A stretch of 9,010 nucleotides of DNA from GCA-020352575 sp041635475 (lineage in GTDB: Bacteria > Actinomycetota > Acidimicrobiia > Spongiisociales > JAENVV01). Below are positions 1-7,675 of the stretch, one piece after another (within the stretch, counting starts at the first letter, position 1; every line of letters starts with the position of its first letter). The notes under the pieces were generated by a model. That model worked only from the letters and a program-made list of their open reading frames with translations, was not told where the DNA came from and did not search any database. The stretch is from contig JBFKVA010000089.1 of the NCBI GenBank assembly GCA_041635475.1, positions 1-9,010 on the forward strand, given 5' to 3'. The position numbers and the translations under genes are program-made.

Positions 1-28
1 AACCCCCCACGTCAGGCTGGAGCCCGCG

Positions 29-3000
29 CTACTCCTCTTCGTCGTCCTCGGTGTCGGCGCCCAACGAGGCAAGCCAGGCGGCCGGGTCGACCGGGAGGGC
101 CTCGTCGCTGGTCTGTACGTCCTCGCCGAAGATGCCCAGGGCCGTGAGGGCGGCCCGGACCGGGAAGTCGGGGACGACCTGCTGGTACTCGGGATGACCG
201 GTGCCCGCCGGGATGAGTTTGCCGATGATGACGTTCTCCTTGAGCCCGACCATCGAGTCGGACCGGCCGGAGATGGCCGCCTCGGTCAGCACCCGGGTGG
301 TCTCCTGGAACGACGCCGCCGACAACCACGACTCGGTGGCCAGCGATGCCTTCGTGATGCCCATGAGCTCGGGACGTCCCTCGGCCGGGGTCTTGCCGTC
401 GGCGACCAGGGTCTTGTTCTCGGCCCGGAACGTCTGGTCGTCGATGAGGGCGTTGGGGAGGAAGTCCGAGTCGTTCGGACGTACCACCCGCACCCGGCGG
501 AGCATCTGACGCACGATCATCTCGATGTGCTTGTCGTGGATGTCCACACCCTGGCTTCGGTAGACCTCCTGCACCTGGTCGACGAGGTACTGCTGGGCGG
601 CACGCACCCCCTGGAGTTCGAGGACCTCCTTGGGATCGAGGGGTCCCTCGGTGAGCGGCTCACCCGGTTCGACGACGTCGCCGTTGTGGACCCGGAGACG
701 GGCCCGGCGGCTGACGGTGAACTCGACTTCGCCCTCGTCGCTGTTCACGACGACACGCTTGCCTTCCTCATCGTCGACGATGGTCACCGCACCCCCGACC
801 GAGGCCATGATGGCTTTGCCCTTGGGGGTCCGGGCCTCGAACAGCTCGACGACGCGCGGCAGGCCGTGCGTGATGTCCTCGCCGGCGACGCCACCGGTGT
901 GGAACGTCCGCATGGTCAGCTGGGTACCGGGCTCCCCGATCGACTGGGCTGCCATGATCCCCACCGCCTCGCCCAACTCGACCCCGCGGCCGGTGGCGAG
1001 CGAAATGCCGTAGCACGTCTGGCACACACCGCGTGCCGTGTCGCACGTGAGCGGTGAACGAACCCTCACCTGGGCGACGCCCTCGGCGTCTGCCAGGGCG
1101 AGGAGCTCCTTGCGACCGATGAGCGACCCGGCTTTCATCGTGTCGCCGTCGGCGTTGCGCAGAAGCTTGTTGTCGACCTTGATGTCCTGGGCGAGGTACC
1201 GGCCGTACACCCGGTTGCGCAGGTTGCGGATCGAGGCATTGCGATCGTCCCGGATCGCCAGCAGGAGCCCGCGGTCGGTACCGCAATCATCCGTGCGGAT
1301 GATCGTCTCCTGGGACACGTCCACGAGGCGGCGAGTGAGGTACCCGGAGTCCGCCGTCCGCAGGGCGGTGTCGGCCAGCCCCTTGCGGGCTCCGTGCGTG
1401 GAGATGAAGTACTCCAGCACGTCGAGGCCCTCCCGGAAGTTCGACTTGATCGGCCGCGGAATGATGTCACCACGCGGGTTGGCGACGAGCCCACGCATCC
1501 CCGCCAACTGGCGGACCTGCATGATGTTGCCGCGGGCCCCGGAGGTGACCATCATCTCGAGCGGGTTGAACCGTTGCGCCTTGAGGGTCTCCTCCATGGC
1601 GTCCTTGACGACCTCGGTGGCCTCCTGCCAGATCTCGATGAGCTCCTGGTTCTTCTCGTCCTGGGTCATGATGCCCTTGGCGAAGAGCTTGTCGATCTTC
1701 TCGGCACGGCCCTCGTACTCCAACAGGATCTCCTGCTTGGCGTCGGGTGTCTTGACGTCCTCGATGCCGATGGTGAGACCCGACTTCGTTGCGAACTCGA
1801 AGCCGAGCGACTTGATCGCGTCGAGCATCACCTGCGTCGCGTTGCGGTCGTAGCGTTCGATCGCTTCCTCGATGAGCGTGCCGACGTCCCTCTTGAGGAT
1901 CTTGGCGTTGATGTAGGGGAACTCGGCGGGGAACGCCCGGTTGAGGAACGCCCTGCCGACCGTCGTCTCGAACGGCTTGGTCCCGTCCACCGGCTCGTCG
2001 GTGATGAGGCCCGAGAGCACATCCTTGAGGTCGTTGTGGGCCTCGGGGGTCCCCACCACGTCGACGCCCAACCGGATGCGAACCGGGGCGTGGAGGCCCA
2101 CCTCTCCTGCCTCGTAGGCCAGCTCGGCCTCCTCGATCGACGAGAAGACCTTGCCCGCGCCGGGGGCGTCGGGGTTGAGTTCCGAGAGGTAGTAGACGCC
2201 GATGACCATGTCCTGGGACGGGGTCACGATCGGCTTGCCCGACGCCGGCGAGAGCACGTTGTTGGTCGAGATCATGAGGATCCGGGCCTCGGCCTGGGCC
2301 TCCGCGCTCAACGGAAGGTGGACGGCCATCTGGTCGCCGTCGAAGTCCGCGTTGAAGGCCGTGCACACGAGCGGGTGGATCTGGATCGCCTTGCCCTCGA
2401 CGAGCACGGGCTCGAAGGCCTGGATGCCGAGACGGTGGAGCGTCGGTGCCCGGTTGAGGAGCACCGGGTGCTCCTGGATGACCTCGGCCAGGACGTCCCA
2501 CACCACGGCCCGCCGCCGCTCGACCATTCGCTTGGCCGACTTGATGTTCTGGGCCAGGTCGAGGTCGACGAGGCGCTTCATCACGAACGGCTTGAACAGC
2601 TCGAGAGCCATGAGCTTGGGGAGTCCGCACTGGTTGAGCCTGAGCTCCGGGCCGACGACGATGACCGAACGGCCCGAGTAGTCGACGCGCTTGCCGAGGA
2701 GGTTCTGGCGGAACCGGCCCTGCTTGCCCTTGAGCATGTCGGAGATCGACTTGAGGGGGCGGTTGCCCGGCCCGGTCACCGCCCGGCCGCGACGGCCGTT
2801 GTCGAACAACGCGTCCACCGCCTCCTGGAGCATGCGCTTCTCGTTGTTGACGATGATCTCCGGGGCCCCGAGGTCGAGGAGCCGCTTGAGCCGGTTATTG
2901 CGGTTGATGACCCGGCGGTAGAGGTCGTTGAGGTCGGAGGTGGCGAACCGGCCACCGTCGAGCTGCACCATCGGGCGCAGATCCGGGGGGATCACCGGGA

Positions 3001-3946
3001 CGGTCTCGAGGATCATCGAGCGGGGATCGTTCTTGCCCTCGGCGAACGGCTTGACCACCTTCATGCGCTGGGTGGCACGCTGGCGGGCCTGCTGGCTCCG
3101 AGCGTCGAGCTGCGCGACGAGGAAGTCCATCTCGGCCGCCAGGTCGAGGCGTCCAAGGAGGTCCTTGACCCACTCGGCGCCCATGCCGCCGGCGTAGTAC
3201 CCGTCGTACCGATCGACGATTTCGCGCCAGAGCAGCTCGGACTCGATGAGGTCCTTGGGCTTCATCGTCCTGAAGACCTCGAAGGCCTCCTCGATCACCT
3301 CGGACTCGCGCTCGGCCCGCTCCTCGCGGTTGGCGATCTCCTTCTCCACGTCCTTGCGGCGGCCGGTGATCTCCTGGGGCTTGGCGCCGCCTTCTTCCAT
3401 CTGCGAGAGCTCGACCTCGAGCCGCTCGAGTCGGGCTTCGTGCCACTCCTCGAACTCCTCGGCGACGATCGCCTGCTCGGCGCGCATCTGCTCCTCGAGT
3501 TCGGGGAGGTCCTTCTGGCGCTTCTCGTCGTCCACGTGGGTGATGAGGTAGGCGGCGAAGTAGATCGCCTTCTCGAGCTCCTTGGGCGACATGTCGAGCA
3601 GGTACCCGAGGCGCGACGGAACACCCTTGAAGAACCAGATGTGCGTCACCGGGGCAGCGAGCTCGATGTGGCCCATGCGCTCGCGCCGGACCTTCGACCG
3701 GGTCACCTCGACACCGCATCGTTCACAGACGATGCCCTTGTACCGAATGCGCTTGTACTTGCCGCAGTAGCACTCCCAGTCCTTCTGGGGGCCGAAGATG
3801 CGCTCGTCGAAGAGCCCATCCTTCTCCGGCTTGAGGGTCCGGTAGTTGATCGTCTCGGGCTTCTTGACCTCGCCGAACGACCAGGCCCTCACCTGGTCGG
3901 ACGACGCGAGGCCGATTCTCAGTTCATCAAAGAGGTCGCGGGCCAC
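29..3946 (-). CDS. rpoC: DNA-directed RNA polymerase subunit beta-prime
   Basis: RpoC is the largest subunit of RNA polymerase. With RpoB it forms the catalytic cleft that makes RNA from NTPs in the cytoplasm. The 1305-residue product is close to the usual actinobacterial length. The N-terminal zinc site is C59, C61, C74 and C77. Residues about 139-228 form a highly charged, Glu/Arg-rich helical insertion typical of actinobacterial RpoC. The catalytic magnesium motif NADFDGD lies at 532-538, with D534, D536 and D538. The second zinc site is C888, C968, C975 and C978. The bridge helix is near 853-880. The trigger loop starts with MRTFH (1012-1016), including the conserved His1016. The C-terminus is an acidic tail (DDEEE) before a TAG stop. 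The start is GTG, preceded by GAGGAG at 8-nt spacing. It lies 38 bases after the rpoB stop, so co-transcription is expected. No frameshift or missing catalytic residue is seen. Identification is certain from motifs and near end-to-end resemblance to mycobacterial RpoC. Confidence 0.99.
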   Translation of the reverse strand: MARDLFDELRIGLASSDQVRAWSFGEVKKPETINYRTLKPEKDGLFDERIFGPQKDWECYCGKYKRIRYKGIVCERCGVEVTRSKVRRERMGHIELAAPVTHIWFFKGVPSRLGYLLDMSPKELEKAIYFAAYLITHVDDEKRQKDLPELEEQMRAEQAIVAEEFEEWHEARLERLEVELSQMEEGGAKPQEITGRRKDVEKEIANREERAERESEVIEEAFEVFRTMKPKDLIESELLWREIVDRYDGYYAGGMGAEWVKDLLGRLDLAAEMDFLVAQLDARSQQARQRATQRMKVVKPFAEGKNDPRSMILETVPVIPPDLRPMVQLDGGRFATSDLNDLYRRVINRNNRLKRLLDLGAPEIIVNNEKRMLQEAVDALFDNGRRGRAVTGPGNRPLKSISDMLKGKQGRFRQNLLGKRVDYSGRSVIVVGPELRLNQCGLPKLMALELFKPFVMKRLVDLDLAQNIKSAKRMVERRRAVVWDVLAEVIQEHPVLLNRAPTLHRLGIQAFEPVLVEGKAIQIHPLVCTAFNADFDGDQMAVHLPLSAEAQAEARILMISTNNVLSPASGKPIVTPSQDMVIGVYYLSELNPDAPGAGKVFSSIEEAELAYEAGEVGLHAPVRIRLGVDVVGTPEAHNDLKDVLSGLITDEPVDGTKPFETTVGRAFLNRAFPAEFPYINAKILKRDVGTLIEEAIERYDRNATQVMLDAIKSLGFEFATKSGLTIGIEDVKTPDAKQEILLEYEGRAEKIDKLFAKGIMTQDEKNQELIEIWQEATEVVKDAMEETLKAQRFNPLEMMVTSGARGNIMQVRQLAGMRGLVANPRGDIIPRPIKSNFREGLDVLEYFISTHGARKGLADTALRTADSGYLTRRLVDVSQETIIRTDDCGTDRGLLLAIRDDRNASIRNLRNRVYGRYLAQDIKVDNKLLRNADGDTMKAGSLIGRKELLALADAEGVAQVRVRSPLTCDTARGVCQTCYGISLATGRGVELGEAVGIMAAQSIGEPGTQLTMRTFHTGGVAGEDITHGLPRVVELFEARTPKGKAIMASVGGAVTIVDDEEGKRVVVNSDEGEVEFTVSRRARLRVHNGDVVEPGEPLTEGPLDPKEVLELQGVRAAQQYLVDQVQEVYRSQGVDIHDKHIEMIVRQMLRRVRVVRPNDSDFLPNALIDDQTFRAENKTLVADGKTPAEGRPELMGITKASLATESWLSAASFQETTRVLTEAAISGRSDSMVGLKENVIIGKLIPAGTGHPEYQQVVPDFPVRAALTALGIFGEDVQTSDEALPVDPAAWLASLGADTEDDEEE

Positions 3947-3954
3947 TCGATGTT

Positions 3955-3960
3955 CTCCTC
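3955..3960 (-). promoter_or_regulatory. Ribosome binding site of rpoC
   Basis: The minus strand reads GAGGAG, then 8 nt, then the GTG start of rpoC at 3946. This fixes the non-ATG start and indicates independent ribosome loading after the rpoB stop. Confidence 0.8.
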
Positions 3961-3977
3961 ACACTCTCGTTTTCGGC

Positions 3978-3993
3978 ACCGACGTCAGTCGGT
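3978..3993 (-). other. Hairpin spanning the rpoB stop codon
   Basis: The arms ACCGAC and GTCGGT are perfect 6-bp complements around a TGAC loop that contains the rpoB TGA stop. No U-run follows, so this is not an intrinsic terminator, and rpoC follows at once. It could help mRNA stability or processing, or it could be chance in GC-rich sequence. The pairing is seen directly; any function is conjecture. Confidence 0.3.
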
Positions 3994-6900
3994 CGGACGT
4001 TCGGGCCGGGAAAGGTCGATTCCCAGTGATTCACTTGCACGGAAGGGGGTGTCATCCTCGAGTTCGCGGAGTTCGACCTCTTCACCGGCCGAGAGCATCT
4101 CCACGTTGAGGCAGAGGCTCTGCATCTCCTTGACGAGCACCTTGAAGGACTCCGGGATGCCGGGTTCGGGGATGTTCTCACCCTTCACGATCGCCTCGTA
4201 GACCTTGACGCGCCCCTGGACGTCGTCCGACTTGATCGTCAGGACTTCCTGGAGGGCGTAGGCGGCGCCGTACGCCTCGAGCGCCCACACCTCCATCTCA
4301 CCGAAGCGCTGGCCGCCGAACTGGGCCTTCCCGCCGAGCGGCTGCTGGGTGATCATGGAGTACGGGCCGGTCGAGCGAGCATGGATCTTCTCGTCGACGA
4401 GGTGGATGAGTTTGAGGATGTACATGTACCCGACCGTGATCGGGAAGTCGTACGGCTCACCGGTGCGGCCGTCGTAGAGCACCGCCTTGCCCTCTTCGTT
4501 CACGAGCTTCAGGCCGTCCCGATTGGGGCGGGCGTGGGCCAGGATCTTGGAGATCTCCCACTCCCGGGCACCGTCGAACACCGGGGTTGCGGTCCTCGTC
4601 CATGGTTCGACGCCGACCGAGGCCGGGCTGAACGTCTCGCTCTCGAACGGCTCCCATCCCTGGGCGGCTGCCCACCCGAGGTGAGTTTCGAGGATCTGGC
4701 CGATGTTCATGCGGGACGGCACACCCAGCGGCGACAGGATGATGTCGACCGGCTCGCCGTCGGCGGTGAACGGCATGTCCTCCTCGGGGAGGATCTTGGA
4801 GATGACGCCCTTGTTGCCGTGGCGGCCGGCCAGCTTGTCGCCGGCCTGGATCTTGCGCATCGAGGCCACGTAGACCCGGACGAGTTCGTTCACGCCCGGG
4901 GGCAGATCGTAGCCGTCGTCGCGGCGGAACACCTTGACGTCGATGACCTTGCCCTGTTCGCCATGGGGCACCTTGAGCGACGTGTCACGGACCTCCCGCG
5001 ACTTCTCGCCGAAGATGGCCCGCAGGAGACGCTCCTCGGGGGTGAGTTCCGTCTCACCCTTGGGGGTGACCTTGCCGACGAGGTAGTCGCCGGGGCCGAC
5101 CTCGGCGCCGACCCGGATGATTCCCTCCTCGTCGAGGTCCATGAGGATCTCCTCGGCCACCTGGGGGATGTCCCGGGTGATCTCCTCGGCGCCCAGCTTG
5201 GTGTCCCGGGCGTCGATCTCGTGCTCCTCGATGTGAATCGAGGTGAGGATGTCCTCCTTCACGAGGCGCTCGCTCAGGATGATGGCGTCCTCGTAGTTGA
5301 GGCCTCGCCACGGCATGAACGCCACCCGGAGGTTGCGACCGAGGGCGAGTTCACCGTCCTGGGTGGAGGGGCCGTCGGCGAGGACGTCGCCCACGCTCAC
5401 CCAATCGCCCTCGCGGACGAGGACCTTCTGGTTGATCGACGTTCCCTGGTTGGAGCGCTCGAACTTCTGCACGGGGTAGACGTGCTTCTTGTTGGCGCCC
5501 TTCTCCTTGAGGACGATCTCTCGTCCGGACACGGACAGGATCTCGCCGTCATGGCGCGACAGCACCATGAACCCGGAGTCGCGGGCCGCTCGGTCCTCGA
5601 CCCCGGTCCCGACGAGCGGGGCCTCGGTCTTGAGGAGCGGCACCGCCTGGCGCTGCATGTTCGAGCCCATGAGGGCCCGGTTGGCGTCGTCGTGCTCCAG
5701 GAACGGGATGAGCGCCGTCGAGACCGAGACGATCTGCTTGGGCGACACGTCCATGTAGTCCACGTCGGCGGCCAGCACGTAGTCGACCTCGCCTCCCGCC
5801 CGTCGTACGAGGACACGCTCGTTGCGGAACTTCCCCTTCTCGTCGAGCGGGGCGTTGGCCTGGGCGATGACGTGCCGCTCCTCCTCGGTGGCGGTGAGGA
5901 AGTCGACCTGGTCGGTCACGATCCCCTTGACCACCTTGCGGTAGGGCGTCTCGATGAACCCGAACCGGTTGACCCGGGCGTACGTCGACAGCGAGCCGAT
6001 GAGGCCGATGTTCGGGCCTTCCGGCGTCTCGATCGGGCACATGCGGCCGTAGTGCGAGGGGTGGACGTCCCGGACCTCGAACCCGGCCCGTTCGCGTGAC
6101 AAGCCCCCCGGACCGAGTGCCGAGAGCCGGCGGCGGTGGGTGAGGGCGGCCAGCGGGTTGGGCTGGTCCATGAACTGGCTCAACTGGGAGGTCCCGAAGA
6201 ACTCCTTGATGGAGGCCACGACCGGCCGGATGTTGATGAGGCTCTGGGGCGTGATGGCCTCGGCGTCCTGGGTGGACATGCGTTCCCGCACGACCCGCTC
6301 GAGGCGGGTGAGGCCCACTCGCACCTGGTTCTGGATGAGCTCGCCAACCGTGCGGATGCGGCGGTTCCCGAAGTGGTCGATGTCGTCGGTCCGGACCGCC
6401 ACGACGCCCTTGGCCAGGTCGATCTCAGACTTCTCCTCCCACAGTGCGTGGAGGTAGCGGAGGGCGTCGACGATGTCCGAGTCGGCGAGGAGGCCATGGG
6501 TCTCCCGGTCGTAGCTGTCGAACATGCCGCCACCGAACTTGGTGTCGATCTTGTACCGGCCCACGCGGGTGAGGTCGTAGCGCTTCGGGTTGCGAAAGAG
6601 GGTGTTGATCATCCCCCTCGCGGACTCGACGGTGGTCGGCTCGCCGGGCCGCAGCTTGCGGTAGAGGTCGAGGAGCGCTTCGTCGTTGTCCTGGACGGGG
6701 TCCTTGGCCAGCGTGTTCTTGATCGCCTCGGAGTGGCCGAACATATCGAGGATCTCCTCCTCGGATTCGACGAGGCCCAATGCCCGCAGGAAGGCCGAGA
6801 CGTACTGGCGACGCTTGCGATCGACGCGCACCCCGAGGGTGTCACGCTTGTCGGTGTCGAACTCGAGCCAGGCGCCTCGACCGGGGATCATCTTGGCGCT

Positions 6901-7359
6901 GTAGAGCCAGCGGTCGGAGCCCTTGTCGCGGTTCTGGTCGAAGTACACGCCCGGTGACCTGACGAGTTGGGACACGATGACGCGCTCGGTGCCGTTGATG
7001 ATGAAGGCGCCCTTCTCGGTCATGATCGGGAAGTCGCCGAGGAAGACCTGCTGCTCCTTGATCTCGCCGGTGTCGCGGTTCACGAACCGGGCGGTGACGA
7101 AGAGGGGCTTGGAGTAGTTGGCGTCGCGTTCGCGGCACTGGTCGATGTCGAGGAGGGGGTCGCCGAAGCGGTGGTCCACCAGCTCGAGGGCGAGCGATCC
7201 GTTGAAGCTTTCGATCGGGGAGATCTCGTCGAAGATCTCCTGGAGGCCGAACTCCATGAACCAATCGAATGATTCGTGTTGGACGGCGAGGAGGTCAGGT
7301 AGCGGAAGTACTTCAGGGATCTTGGCGAACGAAAAACGATCGGCGGCGCGCGAAGCCAA
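3985..7359 (-). CDS. rpoB: DNA-directed RNA polymerase subunit beta
   Basis: RpoB is the second-largest RNA polymerase subunit. It forms one side of the active-site cleft and the rifampicin pocket. I place the start at TTG 7359 (1124 residues). AGGAGG lies exactly 6 nt upstream of it, while the in-frame TTG at 7380 would put that site inside the gene and has no Shine-Dalgarno sequence of its own. Numbered from this start, the rifampicin-resistance cluster is residues 395-413 (6121-6177). Q395, D398, H408, R411 and S413 match E. coli Q513, D516, H526, R529 and S531. Two positions differ from the E. coli sequence: P400 for N518 and A404 for S522. The active-site motif GDKLAGRHGNKG carries K842 and K850, matching E. 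coli K1065 and K1073. The C-terminal block with FGGQRFGEMEVWALEAYGAA, which contacts beta-prime, is intact. The large E. coli-type insertions are absent, as expected for this phylum. It is the first gene after the promoter at 7494-7523 and lies just upstream of rpoC. Confidence 0.98.
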   Translation of the reverse strand: MASRAADRFSFAKIPEVLPLPDLLAVQHESFDWFMEFGLQEIFDEISPIESFNGSLALELVDHRFGDPLLDIDQCRERDANYSKPLFVTARFVNRDTGEIKEQQVFLGDFPIMTEKGAFIINGTERVIVSQLVRSPGVYFDQNRDKGSDRWLYSAKMIPGRGAWLEFDTDKRDTLGVRVDRKRRQYVSAFLRALGLVESEEEILDMFGHSEAIKNTLAKDPVQDNDEALLDLYRKLRPGEPTTVESARGMINTLFRNPKRYDLTRVGRYKIDTKFGGGMFDSYDRETHGLLADSDIVDALRYLHALWEEKSEIDLAKGVVAVRTDDIDHFGNRRIRTVGELIQNQVRVGLTRLERVVRERMSTQDAEAITPQSLINIRPVVASIKEFFGTSQLSQFMDQPNPLAALTHRRRLSALGPGGLSRERAGFEVRDVHPSHYGRMCPIETPEGPNIGLIGSLSTYARVNRFGFIETPYRKVVKGIVTDQVDFLTATEEERHVIAQANAPLDEKGKFRNERVLVRRAGGEVDYVLAADVDYMDVSPKQIVSVSTALIPFLEHDDANRALMGSNMQRQAVPLLKTEAPLVGTGVEDRAARDSGFMVLSRHDGEILSVSGREIVLKEKGANKKHVYPVQKFERSNQGTSINQKVLVREGDWVSVGDVLADGPSTQDGELALGRNLRVAFMPWRGLNYEDAIILSERLVKEDILTSIHIEEHEIDARDTKLGAEEITRDIPQVAEEILMDLDEEGIIRVGAEVGPGDYLVGKVTPKGETELTPEERLLRAIFGEKSREVRDTSLKVPHGEQGKVIDVKVFRRDDGYDLPPGVNELVRVYVASMRKIQAGDKLAGRHGNKGVISKILPEEDMPFTADGEPVDIILSPLGVPSRMNIGQILETHLGWAAAQGWEPFESETFSPASVGVEPWTRTATPVFDGAREWEISKILAHARPNRDGLKLVNEEGKAVLYDGRTGEPYDFPITVGYMYILKLIHLVDEKIHARSTGPYSMITQQPLGGKAQFGGQRFGEMEVWALEAYGAAYALQEVLTIKSDDVQGRVKVYEAIVKGENIPEPGIPESFKVLVKEMQSLCLNVEMLSAGEEVELRELEDDTPFRASESLGIDLSRPERPTD

Positions 7360-7487
7360 AGGAATCCTCCTGGACGTCAAAGAGGGAGTCGGGACACGTG
7401 AATCGACAAGCGTAGCAGTTCTTCCCCATACAGCACAAGCCAGCGCACGTACCCCGTTCCGGGACGTGTGCTGGCGTCTTTGCTTGT
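7360..7487 (-). promoter_or_regulatory. Structured 5' leader of the rpoB-rpoC transcript
   Basis: From the inferred start (A at 7487) to the rpoB TTG there are about 128 untranslated bases. Near its 5' end the RNA can form a long hairpin. GCCAGC and GCTGGC (7470-7475 with 7439-7444) make 6 bp. An A-C mismatch follows, then CACGT/ACGTG (5 bp), a 2-nt bulge, and CCCG/CGGG closing a GAA loop. The first six bases, ACAAGC, can pair with GCTTGT at 7435-7440, and equally with a second GCTTGT at 7406-7411. No U-tract follows the hairpin, so it does not look like a classical attenuator. The stem pairings are read directly from sequence. Leader extent depends on the promoter call, and a regulatory role is inference. 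Confidence 0.5.
7366..7371 (-). promoter_or_regulatory. Ribosome binding site deciding the rpoB start
   Basis: The minus strand reads AGGAGG, then ATTCCT, then TTG. The ideal core and 6-nt spacing favour the TTG at 7359. AGGA at the 5' side can pair with UCCU just before the start (4 bp, GGAU loop), a weak local fold that may modestly mask the site. Confidence 0.85.
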
Positions 7488-7493
7488 GGAGCG

Positions 7494-7523
7494 ATTGTAC
7501 CTAATGGAACGTCAGGCGGTCAA
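7494..7523 (-). promoter_or_regulatory. Sigma-70/SigA-type promoter of rpoB-rpoC
   Basis: On the minus strand the -35 is TTGACC (7518-7523) and the -10 is TACAAT (7494-7499), with an 18-bp spacer. Each hexamer matches consensus at 5 of 6 positions. The expected transcription start is the A at 7487, leaving a leader of about 128 nt. A repeat copy begins 13 bp upstream of the -35. A much weaker second candidate lies inside the leader: TTGTGC (7433-7438), 18 bp, TACGCT (7409-7414). Confidence 0.8.
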
Positions 7524-7536
7524 GGGCCGATGCCCC

Positions 7537-7595
7537 CGCGCGCTGGAACCCAGGGTTCAGGCGCGCGGATTCCGCGCGATCTGGCCCACGGTTCG
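7537..7595 (+). repeat. 59-bp palindromic repeat, copy 1
   Basis: First of three near-identical units in the same orientation. Arms CGCGCGC (7537-7543) and GCGCGCG (7561-7567) flank an inner stem GAACC/GGTTC (7546-7550 with 7554-7558, CAG loop). A third arm CGCGCG lies at 7573-7578. The unit ends CCCACGGTTCG. This copy has G at 7568 where the other two have T. It starts 13 bp upstream of the rpoB -35. The strand given is nominal. No coding role is evident, and I do not recognise the family. Confidence 0.93.
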
Positions 7596-7597
7596 GA

Positions 7598-7656
7598 CGC
7601 GCGCTGGAACCCAGGGTTCAGGCGCGCGTATTCCGCGCGATCTGGCCCACGGTTCG
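7598..7656 (+). repeat. 59-bp palindromic repeat, copy 2
   Basis: It follows copy 1 after a 2-base spacer (GA), giving a 61-bp tandem period. It is identical to copy 3, including T at the one variable site (7629). Its three CG arms are 7598-7604, 7622-7628 and 7634-7639. Its last bases overlap the hairpin that follows the transporter stop. Confidence 0.93.
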
Positions 7657-7672
7657 ACCGACGAGCGGTCGA
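7654..7672 (-). terminator. Possible 3'-end hairpin after the MFS gene
   Basis: TCGACCG and CGGTCGA are perfect 7-bp arms with a 5-nt loop, starting 3 bases after the transporter TGA stop (7676-7678). There is no U-run, so an efficient intrinsic terminator is doubtful. It could act as a U-less terminator or as mRNA 3'-end protection, together with the adjacent repeat hairpins. Confidence 0.35.
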
Positions 7673-7675
7673 CGT

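Noticed and set aside
1..28. Terminator downstream of rpoC
   Set aside because: Only a 4-bp GGCT/AGCC pairing with an unrealistic 2-nt loop is visible, and there is no U-run. The operon may continue beyond the window.
1394..4201. Long plus-strand open frame (935 codons) antisense to rpoC and the rpoB end
   Set aside because: The opposite strand encodes two unmistakable polymerase subunits. High GC at third positions depletes antisense stops, and the translated product is a low-complexity mix of Leu, Val, Asp, Glu, Gly, His and Arg with no recognisable domain.
4381..6099. Plus-strand open frame (572 codons) antisense to rpoB
   Set aside because: Same GC-driven artefact; its sequence is merely the shadow of conserved rpoB codons.
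7537..7656. Tandem repeats as a CRISPR array
   Set aside because: There are only two adjacent units separated by 2 bases, with no spacer-length unique sequence and no cas gene. The third copy is 1.2 kb away.
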